DNA of 64,000 bases from Rhodoblastus acidophilus (GTDB lineage Bacteria > Pseudomonadota > Alphaproteobacteria > Rhizobiales > Beijerinckiaceae). Under the pieces are notes generated by a model. The model worked only from the letters and a program-made list of their open reading frames with translations, ran no database searches and was not told where the DNA came from. Below are positions 61,636 to 64,000 of the stretch, piece by piece (the stretch's first letter is position 1; each line of letters opens with the position of its first letter). The translations under genes and the position numbers were made by a program. The DNA lies in NCBI RefSeq assembly GCF_900187365.1, contig NZ_FYDG01000001.1:992001-1056000 (forward strand), read 5' to 3'.

Positions 61636-62077
61636 GCGGAGCCTCGACAATTTCAGGCCGAGTCTATTCGCCGAACATTCGGGCGGCAACAAGGCTCGGC
61701 GCGTCCACAACCTTACGCAAGGTTCCGCGATGCGCACCGCCATTAAGCTAATATTTTCCTGGGGGCTTTGCTGCCAAAGCTCGAACTCATCGCAGACATG
61801 ACCTTGAGGTTCCCTCTAATTTGCCAAGCTTATTTCGCGCTTTCCCCGTGGAAAGGGCGCGCTTTATTCTACGTAGTTTCAGCGGAAATACCGATTTTTT
61901 GCCGACTTGTTTGCCATGCGAGCATATGCAATCCTCCGGTTGTGCGCCATTCAGCATGGCTTCCGGTCTGTTTTTCAGCCAAATGGAAACATTCGGCCGC
62001 CGAGTCGCGTTCCGGCGCATTGGCGAGAAAACGCTCCGTAAGCCTTCGAGTTTGTGTAGAACAACTGGGGGAATTCG
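61636..62077. other. 442-base low-GC spacer with one stem-loop
   Basis: This gap between the outer-membrane gene and the gene at 62078 is clearly less GC-rich than the flanks. A stem-loop is visible near 61838-61860 (GCGCTTTCC-CCGT-GGAAAGGGCGC, two unpaired G), followed by GCTTTATT. Open frames on both strands overlap one another and lack ribosome sites, so none is called. The base composition suggests acquired or decayed DNA. Confidence 0.45.
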
Positions 62078-62329
62078 ATGGAGAACGCCGACCACTCCGG
62101 CCAAACTCTGGTTAATTATCTCTGCCAATCCTTGGCGTTGATAAAGAATGTCAACGATCAACTTTGCCAGCCGAGCAAAACCGACGCGACTCCCGCCGAC
62201 CTCGTCTCGCGGATCAAGCTCTGCAATATTCTGTTATGGGAAATTTCGGGGATTCGCGGGCGTCTCGCGCGGGATCTCAGCCTGCGCGCTTCGCCGCTGA
62301 CGCCGGAGGGGCGCGCCTCCCGCCATTAA
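62078..62329 (+). CDS. Hypothetical 83-residue protein
   Basis: A short open frame from ATG 62078, preceded by GGGGGAA at a good distance. The first 60 residues (MENADHSGQTLVNYLCQSLA, then a NDQLCQPSKTDATPADLVSR segment and an IKLCNILLWEISGIRGRL helix) look helical and protein-like, with three Cys. No family is recognised. It lies in a lower-GC stretch beside H-NS-family genes, which fits a recently acquired or silenced gene. Confidence 0.5.
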   Translation: MENADHSGQTLVNYLCQSLALIKNVNDQLCQPSKTDATPADLVSRIKLCNILLWEISGIRGRLARDLSLRASPLTPEGRASRH

Positions 62330-62449
62330 TCGCGGCCCTCGCCGTCGATTCCCCGAGTCGCATCGAACTTTTGGCTTCGCGCATCTCCCGTCGCCCGTCT
62401 GGGGCTTCCTTCAAGACGAGATGCGCGAAAGCCGCTAGAAATCAGCGCC

Positions 62450-62788
62450 TTATGTTTCAGGCTCGGAACCAATCTTGAAAGTTTCCAGCCTGGCCCCGCC
62501 CTCAAGCGCCTTGACCAGCCATTTCGGCCGCTTTCCCCGCCCCGACCAGGTTTCTTCAGGCGCGAGCGGATTGCGGTATTTCGGCGCAACCTTCGGATAT
62601 TTGCGCACGAGATGAGACGGCGCCTCCTCCGCGAAAGCCACCCCGATTTCAGGCCCCACAAGCTGCGCCAGCCTTTTTTCCAGCTCGTGTTTCTCCGCGA
62701 CGATCTTGATCGCCAGCACTCTGGAAAGCTCTTCGTACAAGCGCCAAAGCTGTTCGAAGTCCATCTCGTCAATCTCGGAAGTGCGCAT
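62450..62788 (-). CDS. H-NS-family nucleoid protein (HvrA/SPB-like)
   Basis: A 112-residue protein starting at ATG 62788 (MRTSEIDEMDFEQLWRLYEE). An N-terminal coiled coil (residues ~5-50, EKHELEKRLAQL) mediates oligomers. The C-terminal DNA-binding region has PKYRNPLAPEETWSGRGKRP with following W, the YRNP/TWSGRG hook that enters the minor groove of AT-rich DNA. Such proteins silence foreign DNA; the HvrA type also tunes nitrogen-fixation and photosynthesis genes in Rhodobacter. It is divergent from a second H-NS-like gene. ATG 62803 is an alternative start, but GAGAG favours 62788. Confidence 0.9.
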   Translation of the reverse strand: MRTSEIDEMDFEQLWRLYEELSRVLAIKIVAEKHELEKRLAQLVGPEIGVAFAEEAPSHLVRKYPKVAPKYRNPLAPEETWSGRGKRPKWLVKALEGGARLETFKIGSEPET

Positions 62789-63116
62789 TCGACTCTCGCG
62801 CATGAATTGCGTGGATTTCGCGCCATCGCCGTCGGCGCGATCGACTGGACCACCCCCGCCCCGAAGGCGTGCGATCATACCTTTAAGACGCTATTTTAAT
62901 ATGGTTTTAAATAAATGCACCAATATAATTAAAACCAAGCACGCTCTTGACTCCCATTTTTTCGCGTGGCGCAAAAATATTTTTATTTAACAAACCACGA
63001 AAAAAGATGGCGAAACCGAGCGGACGCCGTTAAAAGTGAAGCCGTCGCTTGTTTAAACGACCCAAAAGAACCACTTTAGGTAGAAACACGAAAAATAGGA
63101 AAGCCACGAGGGAAAG
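62789..63116. promoter_or_regulatory. AT-rich divergent control region between two H-NS-family genes
   Basis: The 328-base spacer contains one of the longest AT-rich tracts in the window, at about 62890-63005, with runs such as TTTTAATATGGTTTTAAATA and AATATTTTTATTTAAC. H-NS-type proteins bind such DNA, so both flanking genes may be autoregulated or cross-regulated here. TTGACT at 62947 is a possible -35 element. No separate operator is evident. Confidence 0.5.
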
Positions 63117-63503
63117 ATGGCGGCAGGCAATTTCGACCTCTCCTCCATGTCCGTGGACGAACTCTGGTCGCTCCACGAAGAAATCAGCACGCTCCTGTCC
63201 ACGCGCATCCTGCAGGAGAAGCGCGAACTCGAAAAACGTCTCGCCATCCTGAACCGCAGCGGCGAAACCGTCCGCGAGTCCGTGGCGTCGCGGCCCGTCG
63301 CCGGCAAGCCGCGCCGGGCCTATCCCGAAGTGCTGCCGCGCTATCGCAATCCGGCGACCTCGGAAACCTGGTCCGGACGCGGCAAGAAACCACGCTGGAT
63401 GGCGGCGGCGCTCGCCGCCGGCCATGAGATGGACGAGTTTCTCATCACCGACCCGCACGGCCCCGCCACCCGCCCCGACACGCCCAAGGCCGCGCGACGC
63501 TAG
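63117..63503 (+). CDS. H-NS-family nucleoid protein, second copy
   Basis: A 128-residue paralogue of the protein at 62450-62788. The N-terminal helix region (LSSMSVDELWSLHEEISTLL, then LQEKRELEKRLAIL) is a dimerisation coiled coil, and the DNA-binding tail carries LPRYRNPATSETWSGRGKKP with following RW. The C-terminus is ~25 residues longer than its partner. ATG 63117 follows GGGAAAG. The two could form hetero-oligomers with different DNA preference. The gene is followed by a convergent sugar transferase, 28 bases between stops. Confidence 0.9.
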   Translation: MAAGNFDLSSMSVDELWSLHEEISTLLSTRILQEKRELEKRLAILNRSGETVRESVASRPVAGKPRRAYPEVLPRYRNPATSETWSGRGKKPRWMAAALAAGHEMDEFLITDPHGPATRPDTPKAARR

Positions 63504-63531
63504 GCCCGCGAAGCCGTTTTCGGACGACGCG

Positions 63532-64000
63532 TCAGAACGCATTGCGCGCGCGCGCCACTTCGATCGGGGTTTGCAGCAGGATCGCCAGATCGAGCCGCAA
63601 GCTCCAGTTGTCGATATACCACAGGTCATATTCAACGCGCCGCTCGATCGCGGCCAGCGTGGGGGTGGGCCCGCGACAGCCGTGGATCTGCGCCCAGCCT
63701 GTCAGCCCCGGCTTGACGCGGCGGCGGCTGGCGTAATTGCGCACGACCTTGTCAAACTGACTTTCATGCGCCAGCGCGTGCGGGCGCGGACCAACCAGGC
63801 TCATGCTGCCGTCGAGCACGTTCAGCAATTGCGGCAACTCGTCGATGCTGGTGCGCCGCAGCCATTTGCCGATGCGCGTCACGCGCTTGTCCGCCGGCAG
63901 CGCCTGGACGACATTGGCGCCGTCCTCCAGCACGCGCATGGTCCGGAATTTGCGGATCGTAAAACCCTTGCCGTTGAAACCGCAGCGTTTTTGCCGGAAC
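63532..64000 (-). CDS. Polyprenyl-phosphate sugar-1-phosphate transferase, C-terminal part (WcaJ/ExoY type)
   Basis: The last ~155 residues of a membrane-bound initiating transferase that attaches the first sugar phosphate to undecaprenyl phosphate for an exopolysaccharide. The frame is open past 64000. Visible conserved parts are GKGFTIRKFRTM, then VTRIGKWLRRTSIDELPQLL, NVLDGSMSLVGPRP and RRVKPGLTGWAQI, ending YDLWYIDNWSLRLDLAILLQT. The membrane helices and any N-terminal CoA-binding-like domain lie outside. It may head a polysaccharide cluster that continues beyond the window. Confidence 0.92.
   Translation of the reverse strand, partial: FRQKRCGFNGKGFTIRKFRTMRVLEDGANVVQALPADKRVTRIGKWLRRTSIDELPQLLNVLDGSMSLVGPRPHALAHESQFDKVVRNYASRRRVKPGLTGWAQIHGCRGPTPTLAAIERRVEYDLWYIDNWSLRLDLAILLQTPIEVARARNAF

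Noticed and set aside
61768-62161. Overlapping small open frames on both strands
   Set aside because: They overlap each other, lack ribosome sites, and show no domain; the region is better described as a low-GC spacer.

Overview
The window looks like part of a high-GC alphaproteobacterial chromosome, most likely order Hyphomicrobiales (Rhizobiales). The codon bias, the gene families (PodJ-like scaffold, Ros/HvrA-type H-NS proteins, MeaB, citramalate synthase, Sua5-type TsaC) and the intergenic palindromes all fit. A carotenoid 1,2-hydratase (crtC) and the nitrogenase CO-protection gene cowN suggest a diazotroph that makes, or descends from makers of, purple-bacterial carotenoids, for example a Rhodoblastus-like or other Beijerinckiaceae relative. 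That placement is inference: no photosynthesis or nif genes lie in the window.

Layout. 1-11.3 kb is housekeeping and metabolism: homoserine kinase (cut by the window edge), an SDR and an enoyl-CoA hydratase, threonylcarbamoyl-AMP synthase, a LysR regulator, an isolated HNH-type protein, a PAS/GGDEF/EAL protein, an Old Yellow Enzyme homologue and fumarase C. 11.5-19.6 kb holds a small HTH regulator, tRNA-Thr(GGT), murA, a 1667-residue PodJ-like polarity scaffold with a 58-residue repeat array, and a MerR regulator. 19.7-31.8 kb is a one-direction block of surface or export genes: a DUF4214 gene (apparently frameshifted), a three-module glycosyltransferase, a type I exporter ATPase with a dead C39-like domain, its HlyD-type adaptor, a Sel1-repeat protein and another glycosyltransferase. 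32-40.4 kb is amino-acid synthesis and translation: ilvBN behind a branched-chain attenuator leader, ppk2, citramalate synthase with an acetyltransferase and a 46-residue membrane protein, and cysS.

40.6-48.9 kb contains a cation diffusion facilitator followed by a secreted Cys-rich repeat protein, then cowN, an RcoM-like PAS-LytTR regulator and serB, then miaA, a membrane-anchored methyltransferase, an SDR, crtC and a DUF2269 protein. 49.4-60.4 kb is dominated by a metal-handling block on the minus strand: MeaB, a pyroglutamyl-peptidase homologue, a degenerate TerC-like protein, a PCu(A)C copper chaperone, a small HTH regulator, an RND metal efflux pump with adaptor, a DUF3240 protein, a second small secreted Cys-rich protein, and an OmpR-type two-component system. 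60.6-64 kb carries envelope proteins, two divergent H-NS-family genes around an AT-rich spacer, and the end of a polyprenyl-phosphate sugar transferase.

The observations I rate highest: (a) two small secreted proteins, each beside a different metal exporter, share a CX6C-X13/14-CX6C pattern; (b) cowN sits directly downstream of a regulator whose PAS domain keeps a His/Met pair at the spacing of the RcoM heme ligands; (c) the ilvB leader encodes an Ile-Leu-Val-Val-Val peptide with mutually exclusive hairpins; (d) the glycosyltransferase/type I secretion/Sel1 block has no recognisable substrate gene inside the window.
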